A stretch of DNA of 64,000 nucleotides from Bacteroidota bacterium. Lineage in GTDB: Bacteria; Bacteroidota; Bacteroidia; AKYH767-A; OLB10. Both the position numbers and the translations under genes were made by a program. The stretch lies in the NCBI GenBank assembly GCA_016717325.1, contig JADKFV010000054.1, positions 62,001 to 126,000 of the forward strand. The letters are read 5' to 3'. Each line of letters begins with the position of its first letter. Within the stretch, counting starts at the first letter, position 1. The notes below the pieces were generated by a model. It saw only the letters and a program-made list of their open reading frames with translations. It made no database searches and was not told where the DNA came from. This document shows, piece by piece, positions 19,244 to 27,904 of the stretch.

Positions 19244-21160
19244 TTAATTCTTAACAAACCTTTGTATAACAGTATTTGATTGCCCTTCAACGCGCACCAT
19301 ATAAATTCCGGAAGGAAGTGTAGAAATATCAATTGGCGTTTCGATGATGGTGTCATCTTTCACCAATTGTTGTTGTCGAACTATTTTGCCTTCCACATTT
19401 AATATTTGTATGTTGAAATTATTTTCGGCCGAAACAACATTGAGATTAATTACATTTTCGGCAGGGTTAGGAAACATCATCAATTGTATTGATTCATTTT
19501 CGATAACGTTCTCAAAATTGTTATCACCGGTTTTCAGTACGAAAAAAGAAAATGTAGGCGAAAAGCTGGAGTACGTTAAAGGAACTGAGGAGCATTTTGT
19601 TCTAACCTTCCATTCATAATTTGCAAAAAGTTGGAGTGATGCCGTGTAAGAATTTTTTGTAACATTAACAGAAGTCCACAACCATGAACCTTGTATTCTA
19701 TAATATAGATTGTATCCTTCTACGCAACTCGATGCATTCCATTTAAAAGTAATGTTAGGCACCGATTTGGTTATGCTTAACCCGGTAGGTATCTTGGCAC
19801 TACATGGCAAAGCACATTTAATTGCATTGAAAGCATTTATTCTGCCACTTCCTAATTTACCAACGTATGAGGGATTGAGCGCATTAATATTATCAGCAGT
19901 ATTTTTTACAATATTCACAACCTCATCGTAAGTCAATGCCGGATTGATAGAACGCACCAAACCACACAGCCCTGCAACCATAGGTGCTGCCATCGATGTG
20001 CCACTTTTTACGCCATAAGTATTACCAGGTAACGAGCTATAAATATTATCGCCAGGGGCAGATACATCAACCCATGTACCATACGTTGATGTTCCACTTT
20101 TGTGATCGGTCATGTTTACATTTGCCACCGAAAGCACATGATTATAGCCCGCAGGATATTGAATAGTTGCTGTATTATTATTTCCTGCCGATGCCACCAC
20201 AATTGCATTATTAAAATATGCATCATTTACTACATTTTGATTTGTAATACTAGAACCCGAACCACCCCACGAACAACTAATTATTTTTGCGCCATGCGTT
20301 GCGGCCCAGGCAATACCTTCGTAGCCGTTGTCGATTGATGTTGTTCCGCTTGTATTGCGTGTTGCTTTTATTGCCATAATTCCACAGCCATATCCTATGG
20401 ATGCAATACCGTTGCCATTATTTGTTCGCGCGCACGCTATACCAGATGTATGTGTGCCATGATTGTGCGCCAATGTAGGCGGTGCAGGATTATTATCGCC
20501 ATCGGACACGTCTCTACTCGATGAAATATTTGCCGCCAAATCACTGTGCGTTATTTCAATTGCATTGTCTACGATTGCTACTACAGTACTTGCTGATCCC
20601 TTTGCCAAATCCCACGCTTCTTTGGCCTTAATATTATACAAACCATACTGCCCGTTTGCGGTGCCAAGTGCATTTGGTTTTATATCGTTAGGCGTGAACT
20701 CGATACTGTTGTAAGGAATTTTTTCGGCATATTCCACTTGCGATAATCGACTTACATCTTCTAAAAATTGTTCGACCGACTTACTGTTGTCAAAATAAAT
20801 ACGGAATGTGCGCTTCAAAATTTCGGAGCGTGAGAAATAAAACGATGCCTCTGCTTTTGTAATTTTGTACTTCGCTACTAATGGATTTAAAAATGCCATT
20901 TTCGCATTAATATCCACTGTCGATTGATTGGCATCGAAACTAAATGGCACTTCGCTTTTTAGTTTCAAATATATTTCGCCATCTACATAACCTTGTTGCA
21001 CGCTTTGTGCAAATACGCCTGCAGTACCAAGCAACATGAGCAAGGCTGTAAACGACCAAATTGTTTTGGATAGAAATACTGAGGTACGAAGCATCTCAGC
21101 AAATGAAGCAGAACGTAGCATCCCTGCTAAAGTTCCAATTTGTGTGAATGATTTTGTCAT
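19244..21160 (-). CDS. Secreted subtilisin-like (S8) serine protease with T9SS type A domain
   Basis: A 638-residue precursor. The N-terminus has a ~33-residue extension before the signal core (SFTALLMLLGTAGVFAQ); internal ATGs (codons 14 and 23) are possible starts. A propeptide leads into the S8 domain with Asp198 (VVAIVDNAIEITHSDL), His234 (HNHGTHTSG), oxyanion Asn327 (VASAGNNN) and Ser389 (GTSMAAPMVAG), so the triad is complete. A fibronectin-like module (NITFKWNASSCVEGYNLYYR) and a sorting domain (MFPNPAENVINLNV ... STLPSGIYMVRVEG) follow. Expected to act outside the cell. Its upstream region is leader copy B, shared with the S74 and papain-like genes. Confidence 0.94.
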   Translation of the reverse strand: MTKSFTQIGTLAGMLRSASFAEMLRTSVFLSKTIWSFTALLMLLGTAGVFAQSVQQGYVDGEIYLKLKSEVPFSFDANQSTVDINAKMAFLNPLVAKYKITKAEASFYFSRSEILKRTFRIYFDNSKSVEQFLEDVSRLSQVEYAEKIPYNSIEFTPNDIKPNALGTANGQYGLYNIKAKEAWDLAKGSASTVVAIVDNAIEITHSDLAANISSSRDVSDGDNNPAPPTLAHNHGTHTSGIACARTNNGNGIASIGYGCGIMAIKATRNTSGTTSIDNGYEGIAWAATHGAKIISCSWGGSGSSITNQNVVNDAYFNNAIVVASAGNNNTATIQYPAGYNHVLSVANVNMTDHKSGTSTYGTWVDVSAPGDNIYSSLPGNTYGVKSGTSMAAPMVAGLCGLVRSINPALTYDEVVNIVKNTADNINALNPSYVGKLGSGRINAFNAIKCALPCSAKIPTGLSITKSVPNITFKWNASSCVEGYNLYYRIQGSWLWTSVNVTKNSYTASLQLFANYEWKVRTKCSSVPLTYSSFSPTFSFFVLKTGDNNFENVIENESIQLMMFPNPAENVINLNVVSAENNFNIQILNVEGKIVRQQQLVKDDTIIETPIDISTLPSGIYMVRVEGQSNTVIQRFVKN

Positions 21161-21174
21161 TTTGTTTTTGTTTT

Positions 21175-21292
21175 TTTTGCCTACTCTATAAGGTTTTCGG
21201 CTTACCCCTTTTTGTTATTTGATGAGGCAAACATATAGCGGCCTGCAAGCATTATAAATCCATAATAAAAAGATGGCGGGGTTGAGTTGATA
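21175..21292 (-). promoter_or_regulatory. Shared promoter/leader element, copy B
   Basis: Second copy of the ~115 bp element, differing from copy A at only a few positions (for example GCCTGCAAGC for GCATGCAGGC). The TATGTTTG core is at 21228-21235 and the conserved leader at 21175-21221, 15 bases before the subtilisin start at 21160. The rest of the 366-base gap 21161-21526 holds the terminator at 21423-21469 and nothing else I can identify. Confidence 0.75.
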
Positions 21293-21422
21293 ATTGGTAG
21301 AGGTTGATGAGAAGATGGATTTGAAAATAAATGGAAGAATACGATTGACATAAATCTTATTGAAATATTTTGAGTTTGGTGAAAAATCAATCTTTAAGAA
21401 AAATTTTTTTTTAAAATATCGA

Positions 21423-21469
21423 CAAAAAAAATCCCGGACATTTCCTCTTTTAGAAGAAGTGACCGGGAC
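21423..21469 (-). terminator. Intrinsic terminator of the papain-like protease gene
   Basis: On the minus strand TCCCGG and CCGGGA close a long, slightly mismatched stem that also includes CACTTCTTCT and AGAGGAAATG, followed by eight T. It lies 57 bases after the stop codon at 21527. Confidence 0.8.
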
Positions 21470-21526
21470 AAAAAATATGTTGAGTTCTATCTTACGGGAT
21501 AGTATCACAAATATTTTTAATACGAT

Positions 21527-22501
21527 TTATAAGGATGAAGTAATTACATACGCTTCTTTCCAAAATCCTGTTGGTATCACTGGATTAGGCCATATTGGTA
21601 AAGTCGTGCAAACAACATCATAATCAATCCAAGCATATCCACTTGTTGCCCAATTAGTTCCCCACGAGTTCATCACTTTGAACGCATGTTTTGCATCGCT
21701 ATAACCTATAACAGTGTAGCAATGATTGCCAACTTTTTGTGCGCTGTTATAGCTTGTATAAGTGGCGCCATAAGCCAGGTTTTGAAACTTTGTATCAACC
21801 GGCCCGGCTACAATTACAGCACGATTTTGTACCAATTGATTTTTGATATCGTTAGTCACACAGTTTACAGTTGCATAACTTGTAATTCTATGTAAATTGG
21901 CATTTGCTATTTGGGCTGCATTTGGCAAAGTGCTACAGCCATTGGTGCTACTGTAAGGCATACTATTCCATGTACAAACCCCTTGGCCAAAGTACCAAGG
22001 CAAAGCATATCGCATTTTATTCAAAGCATCGGTAACATACGAACCACCGGCACATGTTGATACTTTTATTTGATTGTAAATAAATTCGGGGCTGAAAACA
22101 TTTGTGCTATAGTTGTAACTGGTAGCACCAGTTTTATAATATTTAGCAATACTCCTAGCAGAATATGCAGTTCCAAATGCTACACAAGATCCTTCGGAAC
22201 CTTGACTCTTGATTGGTGGGCATGTAAGATATTTCGATGCAGGATAAACTAAAGTAGTGTTGACGTTTTCTACTTTCTCCAACTTATCATACTGGCTTTC
22301 GGGTAATAAAACGGCACCGGTGTTTCGCTCGTTGTACTCTGCATTTTGTGTTTCCTCTTGCGGTGGTTGTGTAGCCTCCACTTCTACGGCATTTTGTGTT
22401 GATGGTGCTATAGACTCCAATGAATCTTTTTTACACGATGTTAAAATTGACAACAGCGACAATGCTGCAACGATTAGATAATTTGATTTAGAATTTCTCA
22501 T
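21527..22501 (-). CDS. Papain-like (C1A) cysteine protease lipoprotein
   Basis: A 324-residue protein. The N-terminus (LSLLSILTSCKK) has a lipobox with Cys23, predicting a lipoprotein. After a Gln/Glu-rich linker (residues 40-65) the C1 peptidase domain carries Gln100 and Cys106 (KSQGSEGSCVAFG), His260 (GNHCYTVIGY) and Asn278 (MNSWGTNW), the full set of papain catalytic residues. There is no obvious long inhibitory propeptide and no sorting domain. It shares leader element C with its neighbours, suggesting that two proteases of different classes and a fibre-type protein are co-regulated. Confidence 0.9.
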   Translation of the reverse strand: MRNSKSNYLIVAALSLLSILTSCKKDSLESIAPSTQNAVEVEATQPPQEETQNAEYNERNTGAVLLPESQYDKLEKVENVNTTLVYPASKYLTCPPIKSQGSEGSCVAFGTAYSARSIAKYYKTGATSYNYSTNVFSPEFIYNQIKVSTCAGGSYVTDALNKMRYALPWYFGQGVCTWNSMPYSSTNGCSTLPNAAQIANANLHRITSYATVNCVTNDIKNQLVQNRAVIVAGPVDTKFQNLAYGATYTSYNSAQKVGNHCYTVIGYSDAKHAFKVMNSWGTNWATSGYAWIDYDVVCTTLPIWPNPVIPTGFWKEAYVITSSL

Positions 22502-22538
22502 AACTTTTTTGTTTTTAAATAATTAATATATTTTTTGT

Positions 22539-22655
22539 TTTTGCCTACTCTATAAGGTTTTCGGCTTACCCCTTTTTGTTATTTGATGCTGCAAACATAT
22601 CGCGGCCTGCAAGCATTATAAACCCATAATAAAAAGGTGGCGGGTTTGAGTTGAT
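22539..22655 (-). promoter_or_regulatory. Shared promoter/leader element, copy C
   Basis: Third copy of the element. The transcribed part matches copies A and B exactly from GCCTACTC (22543) through TTGTTATTTGATG, while GAGG becomes CTG next to the -7 core (TATGTTTG, 22592-22599). The spacing TTTA-N19-TATGTTTG is kept. The start codon at 22501 is 38 bases downstream, with an AT-rich insert replacing the short spacer of the other copies. Confidence 0.75.
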
Positions 22656-22732
22656 AGATGGAGGAACTTGTCCGAATATCGGTAGAGAAGTTATGTGAAA
22701 ATAAAGGGCAGGGAAAAATGTGGTGGCTAAAT

Positions 22733-23482
22733 CTATAAACTACGGAGGGCAATTAAAAAATCTTCTTTGCGCCTTCGCGAAACATCAATCTCACTGCCGT
22801 CTTCCATTTTAGCAATTCCGCCTTCGCCCTTTATGTAATTTTTTACATAACGCAGATTGATAATGTGGGAATTATGTACACGAAAAAAATTTACTTCTTC
22901 GAGCATTTCCTCATATTCCTTTATGGTTTTCGATACCATAATTTTTTGCTTGCTCTTGGTGTGAAAAGTTGTGTAGTTGCCATCCGACTCAAGCCGCACA
23001 ATATCTTGCAGAAGCACAAGTTCGAGGCCGTTGGTAGTGGGCAAAGCTATTTTCTTAGAATCTTTTTGTAAGTTTTTAATGTTATGAAAAAGCGCCTCGA
23101 ACTGATTTGCCGAATTCGATTTGTTTTGCTTTTGCTTGTATCTTCCTATTGCTGCGGTGAGGTCATCGAGGGTGCAGGGTTTAAGCAAATAATCGAGTGC
23201 CGAAAATTTTATGGCTTGCAGTGCATACTTCACATGTGCGGTAGTAAAAATAACTTCGAATTTAATATCGCCCAATTGATGCAATAAATCGAAACCTGTT
23301 TTATCGCCAATCTCAATATCCAAAAAAACAAGTTCGGGTGCATACTCATTAATTGCCCTGATACCATCATCAACATTTCGGCATGTGGCCTTTACATCAA
23401 CATCGCCAAAATTTTCTTTAAGCATATTGTACAATACGTCAATACAACTTTGCTCATCGTCTACTATTATTGCTTTTATCAT
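22733..23482 (-). CDS. LytTR-family response regulator
   Basis: A 249-residue two-component regulator. The receiver domain (1-~120) has the acidic pocket (IIVDDE), phosphoacceptor Asp55 (LVFLDIEIG), Thr in IFTTAH and Lys in LLKPC. The C-terminal LytTR DNA-binding domain (~145-249) shows IVRLESDGNYTTFHT, FRVHNSHIINLRYVKNY and VSRRRKEDFL. The partner is almost certainly the TPR histidine kinase at 23975, transcribed in the same direction but separated by a 492-base repeat-filled gap. Targets cannot be told from the sequence; autolysis, surface or T9SS genes are guesses. Confidence 0.93.
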   Translation of the reverse strand: MIKAIIVDDEQSCIDVLYNMLKENFGDVDVKATCRNVDDGIRAINEYAPELVFLDIEIGDKTGFDLLHQLGDIKFEVIFTTAHVKYALQAIKFSALDYLLKPCTLDDLTAAIGRYKQKQNKSNSANQFEALFHNIKNLQKDSKKIALPTTNGLELVLLQDIVRLESDGNYTTFHTKSKQKIMVSKTIKEYEEMLEEVNFFRVHNSHIINLRYVKNYIKGEGGIAKMEDGSEIDVSRRRKEDFLIALRSL

Positions 23483-23585
23483 GCAGTAAAAATAGAAAAA
23501 CTTTTTTCGATATGGAATTTTGGGAAAAGGGCAGCACGCCTAATAATACTTTTTGCCAGGAAACACACCAATGAATAACGAAAAA

Positions 23586-23965
23586 CACATTGCCACCAAA
23601 AACACAAAACAATGGAATTGTTTTTCTATGTGCCTATGTTCCTATGTGGTTAAACAACTTGCAGCAACTGAGCAATATGTAAAGAGCAAAACACATTGCC
23701 ACCAAAAACACAAAACAATGGAATTGTTTTTCTATGTGCTTATGTTCCTATGTGGTTAAACAACTTGCAGCAACTGAGTTATATGTAAAGAGTAAAACAC
23801 ATTGCCACCAAAAACACAAAACAATGGAATTGTTTTTCTATGTGCCTATGTTCCTATGTGGTTAAACAACTTGCAGCAACTGAGTTATATGTAAAGAGTA
23901 AAACACATTGCCACCAAAAACACAAAACAATTAAATTTATATCTATGTTCCTATGTGGCTAAACC
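23586..23965. repeat. 106-bp tandem repeat between kinase and regulator genes
   Basis: Three consecutive copies starting at 23586, 23692 and 23798, each exactly 106 bases and almost identical, then a shortened fourth from 23904. Each begins CACATTGCCACCAAAAACAC and contains CTATGTTCCTATGTGGTTAA. Copies differ by a few substitutions only (GAGCAA/GAGTTA, GCCT/GCTT), so the array is recent. No open frame of note runs through it and there are no unique spacers, so it is not CRISPR. It fills the gap 23483-23974. Confidence 0.9.
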
Positions 23966-23974
23966 ATTTGCGTA

Positions 23975-26131
23975 TTAAAAGGCCGACTCAAAAGGCAACA
24001 ACAATTCCACCCTTAACCCTGCTGGATTATTCTGTTCGTCTTTCAAATCAACAATATTCACCGTTGCATTTACTTTCTTTTGTTGATTAATAATGTGTAA
24101 ACGTTCCTGAGTGATTTTCATGCCCAACGATTCGCGTTTCTTTTCGGCACCATCTTCCATTTTTACATTTTGATTGCGTCCTTTTCCGTTATCTTCTATC
24201 GCACAATAAAGCATTTGGTTTCGCTTAGCAATTATTATTTTTATAACGCCATTCTCTTTAGCACTCACACCATGCAATATCGAATTTTCGACAAAAGGCT
24301 GCAGTAACAAAGGAGGTATCAGTGTGTCTTCTTTATCAATAGCTGCATCTACTTCTATCAAATATTGAAACCGATTCTGAAACCTGAGTTTTTCCAACTG
24401 CATATATATTTCGAGTGCCGATAAATCTTTTTCGAGCGTAACTTCCTGCTTGCGCGAATTTTCTAAAATCAACCGCATCAACATAGCAAATTTTGAGAGG
24501 TATTCGGCAGCATTATTTTTTTCATTTTCCAGAATATATTTCTTTATCGATTGCAACGAGTTGAAAATAAAATGTGGATTCATCTGCGCACGCAACGCTT
24601 TCATTTCTACTTCGGAAACAGTCTTTTCAAAAACTTCCTTTCTTCTTCTATTTGTTGTACGCACCATCATAAAAGCAAATAAACCACCCAAAAACACGCT
24701 GCCCATTGTTACATTACGTATTAATTTTTGTCGCTTTATTTCAACAATTGAAATGGCCTCGGCCTTATCGTGTTCGGCTTTTGTTGCGGCTTCCTTCTTC
24801 TCAAATTCGTACTGCATTTCTTTGCGGGTAAACTCTTTCGATTTTTCTTCATTGAAAATGGAATCGCGTGCTGCCAGCATTTTTTGATGATGCCACAGTG
24901 CTTTTTTATAGTCATGTGTTTCCTCATACAATTTGCTCAACGATTCATGATTATCGCGTTGCAACAATACCGCTCCAATGCTGTCGGAAATATTCAATGC
25001 TGTGAGCAAATACTTTTCTCCTTCGCTGTATTTTTTCATCTTGGTAAAAATTGATCCTAAATTTCCATTTATAAATGCCACCTTGTTTCTATTGCCAAGT
25101 TCTTGTTCTTTCTTTAAAGCTTGTATATTGTAATCTATTGCCTTGGCATATTCTTCATTGCTTGAATAAATGTAGGCTATGTATCCCAAACTGTTTGCTT
25201 TCAATTCTTCGTAGCCTGCATCGGTTGCCATTCTTAATGATTTAAAACTGAATTCGAGTGCTACCGTATAATTACTATCAGCCTCGGCAAACTTTTCTTG
25301 TTTTTTAAATTCTTCACTTTTCGCATGGTATATCATTCCTATATTAGCATATTGCTTTATAGCATCGTATTCGTTACCATTTTGCTCATTCACTTTCAAA
25401 GCTCTCTTATTATAATCAAGTGCTTTCGAATATTCTTCGAGGTTGTTATAAACCAAACCAATATTGGCAAGCATATTTGCAATACCAATATTATCATTTG
25501 TGGCTTCGTTCATTTTTAGTGCTTTAAAATAATAGTCTAAAGCATTCTTAAAATCGCCTTCATCATTGCATACCAAGCCAATGTTGCCAAGCACTGTTGC
25601 CATTTTGCCCGTGTCTTTTAATGTTTCGAAAATAGGTAACGCTTCAAGATAAAAATCGATGGCCTTTTTGTACTCGCCCTTGTTCCAATTAACAAGACCC
25701 ATATTCGACAATGCTTTAGCCTGCTGAATTTTAAATGCACCAATATTTTTATTATTTGACTGAGAAGCTAAGAGTGTCCAATGTGCCAATGCTTTGTTGA
25801 AATAAAAAATAGCGGAATCAAAATTACCTGCGACAAAATGAACCGACCCAAAAATATTATAACATTGCCCAACACCCTCGGGCCAATTTATTTTTTGCGA
25901 CAATTGTAATGCAGCAATGTTTAACACCAATGCTGTATCCGGATTGGTATACATTATTTCGAACGATAATTCGTTTAAATTTTTCACCATCCCCGAATCG
26001 GCAATACATAAATTATTGCAAATGGGTTTATAATTTTTTACAAGCTTTGTAAGCGAATCTATTTTTTGTTGTTGGCCAAAAACAAAATTGAAACACAAAA
26101 CATAAATTGTTAACAGAAAATTTTTTCTCAT
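23975..26131 (-). CDS. TPR-containing LytS/YehU-type sensor histidine kinase
   Basis: A 718-residue protein. A signal sequence (MRKNFLLTIYVLCFNFVFGQ) leads into about eight tetratricopeptide repeats in the periplasm (~90-400, for example GLVCNDEGDFKNALDYYFKA). A coiled coil with a Lys/Glu-rich helix, one transmembrane helix (~470-490) and the His_kinase domain (MNPHFIFNSLQSIKKYI, His520) follow. The ATPase part has PPLLLQPFVENSILHG and the G1 motif DNGKG (~647). The periplasmic TPR sensor with a LytTR partner is a common Bacteroidota arrangement. The stimulus is unknown. Confidence 0.93.
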   Translation of the reverse strand: MRKNFLLTIYVLCFNFVFGQQQKIDSLTKLVKNYKPICNNLCIADSGMVKNLNELSFEIMYTNPDTALVLNIAALQLSQKINWPEGVGQCYNIFGSVHFVAGNFDSAIFYFNKALAHWTLLASQSNNKNIGAFKIQQAKALSNMGLVNWNKGEYKKAIDFYLEALPIFETLKDTGKMATVLGNIGLVCNDEGDFKNALDYYFKALKMNEATNDNIGIANMLANIGLVYNNLEEYSKALDYNKRALKVNEQNGNEYDAIKQYANIGMIYHAKSEEFKKQEKFAEADSNYTVALEFSFKSLRMATDAGYEELKANSLGYIAYIYSSNEEYAKAIDYNIQALKKEQELGNRNKVAFINGNLGSIFTKMKKYSEGEKYLLTALNISDSIGAVLLQRDNHESLSKLYEETHDYKKALWHHQKMLAARDSIFNEEKSKEFTRKEMQYEFEKKEAATKAEHDKAEAISIVEIKRQKLIRNVTMGSVFLGGLFAFMMVRTTNRRRKEVFEKTVSEVEMKALRAQMNPHFIFNSLQSIKKYILENEKNNAAEYLSKFAMLMRLILENSRKQEVTLEKDLSALEIYMQLEKLRFQNRFQYLIEVDAAIDKEDTLIPPLLLQPFVENSILHGVSAKENGVIKIIIAKRNQMLYCAIEDNGKGRNQNVKMEDGAEKKRESLGMKITQERLHIINQQKKVNATVNIVDLKDEQNNPAGLRVELLLPFESAF

Positions 26132-26212
26132 AGTAAATACTTTTTGAAGAAGCCACTAACGTAAGTTTATTTAATCAACTAATTGCAAAAAACAGAATTA
26201 ACAAAACCAAAA

Positions 26213-26236
26213 AAAGCTGCCAGTTACAGCAGCTTT
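26213..26236 (-). terminator. Intrinsic terminator after the S74/T9SS gene
   Basis: AAAGCTGC (26213-26220) pairs with GCAGCTTT (26229-26236) around an 8-base loop, and the minus strand continues with a T-run. It lies 27 bases past the stop at 26264. Confidence 0.75.
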
Positions 26237-26263
26237 CTTTAGTTTCGAAACATTATTATTTTT

Positions 26264-27682
26264 CTATTTAGTGACGACCATTTTCTTGCTGTCAATCTTT
26301 TTCCCGTCAACTATCAATTCATACATGTATGTTCCTGATGTAAAGGGTTCTGTTGAAATAGTTAATTCAAGATTTCCTTTGCCGGTGATTGGGTAAGATG
26401 CTACTAATCTATTTTTATAATCGTATACGGCTATTGTTACCTTATCTGCATTGTTTGGCACAAAATATTTTATCACCGCTTCTTCCGAAAATGGATTTGG
26501 GGTATTTTGCTCCAGATAGGCTTCATCCTTTTTAATCTCGGTGTTATTGCTTTGTTTCATTGCAGAAATACTTTTTTTGATATCCTCCATTTGCTTCGAT
26601 AGGTTTGCAACTTCAACTTTCAATTCTGCATTTTCAGTTTTAATGTTTTGCAGTTTTTCTATTTCGGTTTGTTGTTCTTTTATTGCTTGAATCAACACCG
26701 GAATAAGTCCAATATAGTTTACGCCTTTGTAACTTACTTCATCCGAAATTTTTTCATTTGTTTCAGGATTGAAATCTGCCGGATGTATGGAGTTGGAAAC
26801 CAGTTCGGGAAAAACTTTTTCCAGGTCTTGCGCAATTAATCCAATTTGATTGCCTTGAGGTAGGTTCATAAAATTGTACTCCGTTTTAAAAGTGTAACTT
26901 TTCACTTGAAGGCTTTTTACTTTATCTAATGCTCCGGTATAGGCCTTAATGTTTTCTTTAAATTTCCTATCCGAAACACCATTTAACTTTCCGGTGTATT
27001 CTAAATCGCCCGAAAAATATCCGGCATAGTTTGTTTTACCTCCGCTGGCAATTCCAAAAACGCCATAGTTTGTTACTTTGGATGAGCTATTAACGGCCCT
27101 GCCATAAGTGCCATAGCGTGTTCCATCTGTACCCAGAGCATTTCCATAAGCGCCATAACAACTGTTAATAGAGGTAGAACCATTTGCAATAGAATAGTTG
27201 CCGTATTTTCCGCCTTCGGCATATACTCCGCGGCCAACACCTAACGAAGGAAGCACTTGTGTACGCAGCCCAAAAACATCAAATTTCGTGGTTTGAATCG
27301 TCCTTATTAACATACCGGCCGCACCTGTTGATGGAAGGTTGGCCTCCAGGTAAGCACCATCAACACTATCTTTTATAAGTCCTCCATGACCCGAAAGTGG
27401 AACCGATTTCAAATTTGACAAATCGAATACGGCACCATCTTGCATCAAAATAACAGGTGCCTTTACTCCTCCTGGTGTTTTACATTCGGGAATAAATCGC
27501 AGCATTATTTTATTATTGGTTTTTATCTGAAATTCGTTGCATCCAGCAGTACCTATTGATTTAGCTGATGTGTCGGCACCAAAGCTGTTTGTACCTACTA
27601 TCCAATTTTGAGTATGGGCAACATTTGTAAAAAAAATAAGCACAAAAAAGACAAGCAGCCATCGTGAAATTAATTTTCTCAT
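26264..27682 (-). CDS. S74 chaperone-domain protein with coiled coil and T9SS type A domain
   Basis: A 472-residue exported protein (signal peptide to ~residue 24, NVAHTQ). Residues ~150-240 are Gly/Tyr-rich short repeats (KYGNYSIANGS, CYGAYGNALGTDGTRYGTYG), like collar or fibre repeats. The S74 chaperone follows with SDRKFKENIKAYTGALDKV (Ser and Lys five apart, as the autocleavage dyad requires) and IGLIAQDLEKVFPELV. A coiled coil (~350-395, IEKLQNIKTENAELKVEVA) and a sorting domain (TPNPFSEEAVIKYFVP ... FTSGTYMYELIV) end the protein. The chaperone is internal, not C-terminal, so autocleavage would part the passenger from its sorting signal. Confidence 0.85.
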   Translation of the reverse strand: MRKLISRWLLVFFVLIFFTNVAHTQNWIVGTNSFGADTSAKSIGTAGCNEFQIKTNNKIMLRFIPECKTPGGVKAPVILMQDGAVFDLSNLKSVPLSGHGGLIKDSVDGAYLEANLPSTGAAGMLIRTIQTTKFDVFGLRTQVLPSLGVGRGVYAEGGKYGNYSIANGSTSINSCYGAYGNALGTDGTRYGTYGRAVNSSSKVTNYGVFGIASGGKTNYAGYFSGDLEYTGKLNGVSDRKFKENIKAYTGALDKVKSLQVKSYTFKTEYNFMNLPQGNQIGLIAQDLEKVFPELVSNSIHPADFNPETNEKISDEVSYKGVNYIGLIPVLIQAIKEQQTEIEKLQNIKTENAELKVEVANLSKQMEDIKKSISAMKQSNNTEIKKDEAYLEQNTPNPFSEEAVIKYFVPNNADKVTIAVYDYKNRLVASYPITGKGNLELTISTEPFTSGTYMYELIVDGKKIDSKKMVVTK

Positions 27683-27707
27683 ATTATTAAGTTTTTAATA
27701 GTTTGTA

Positions 27708-27715
27708 CAAACATA
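27708..27715 (-). promoter_or_regulatory. Predicted -7 promoter core of the S74/T9SS gene
   Basis: TATGTTTG on the minus strand fits the Bacteroidota TAnnTTTG consensus and lies 25 bases before the ATG at 27682. No good -33 TTTG is visible at the right distance, so this is a motif match only. Confidence 0.4.
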
Positions 27716-27904
27716 AAGCAATAAAACCCCTTTTCGACATAATACAGAAAAAATAATTTGCCGAAAAATGATGGCTTTAAAAATCAAAAATGCTTCAACT
27801 ATAAAATTGCGTTTTCAAATAATTTTGTTCAATATTTGTAGCTCCGAAAAATCAGAAACGAAAATAAATTTAAGACCGAAAAAATATTCACACAAATAAA
27901 AAAT

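Noticed and set aside
18985..22655. Miniature transposon (MITE) as explanation for the three leader copies
   Set aside because: No terminal inverted repeats or target duplications are seen, and all copies have the same orientation and fixed position relative to a start codon.
23586..23965. CRISPR array
   Set aside because: The whole 106-base unit repeats without unique spacers and no cas genes are near; it is a plain tandem repeat.
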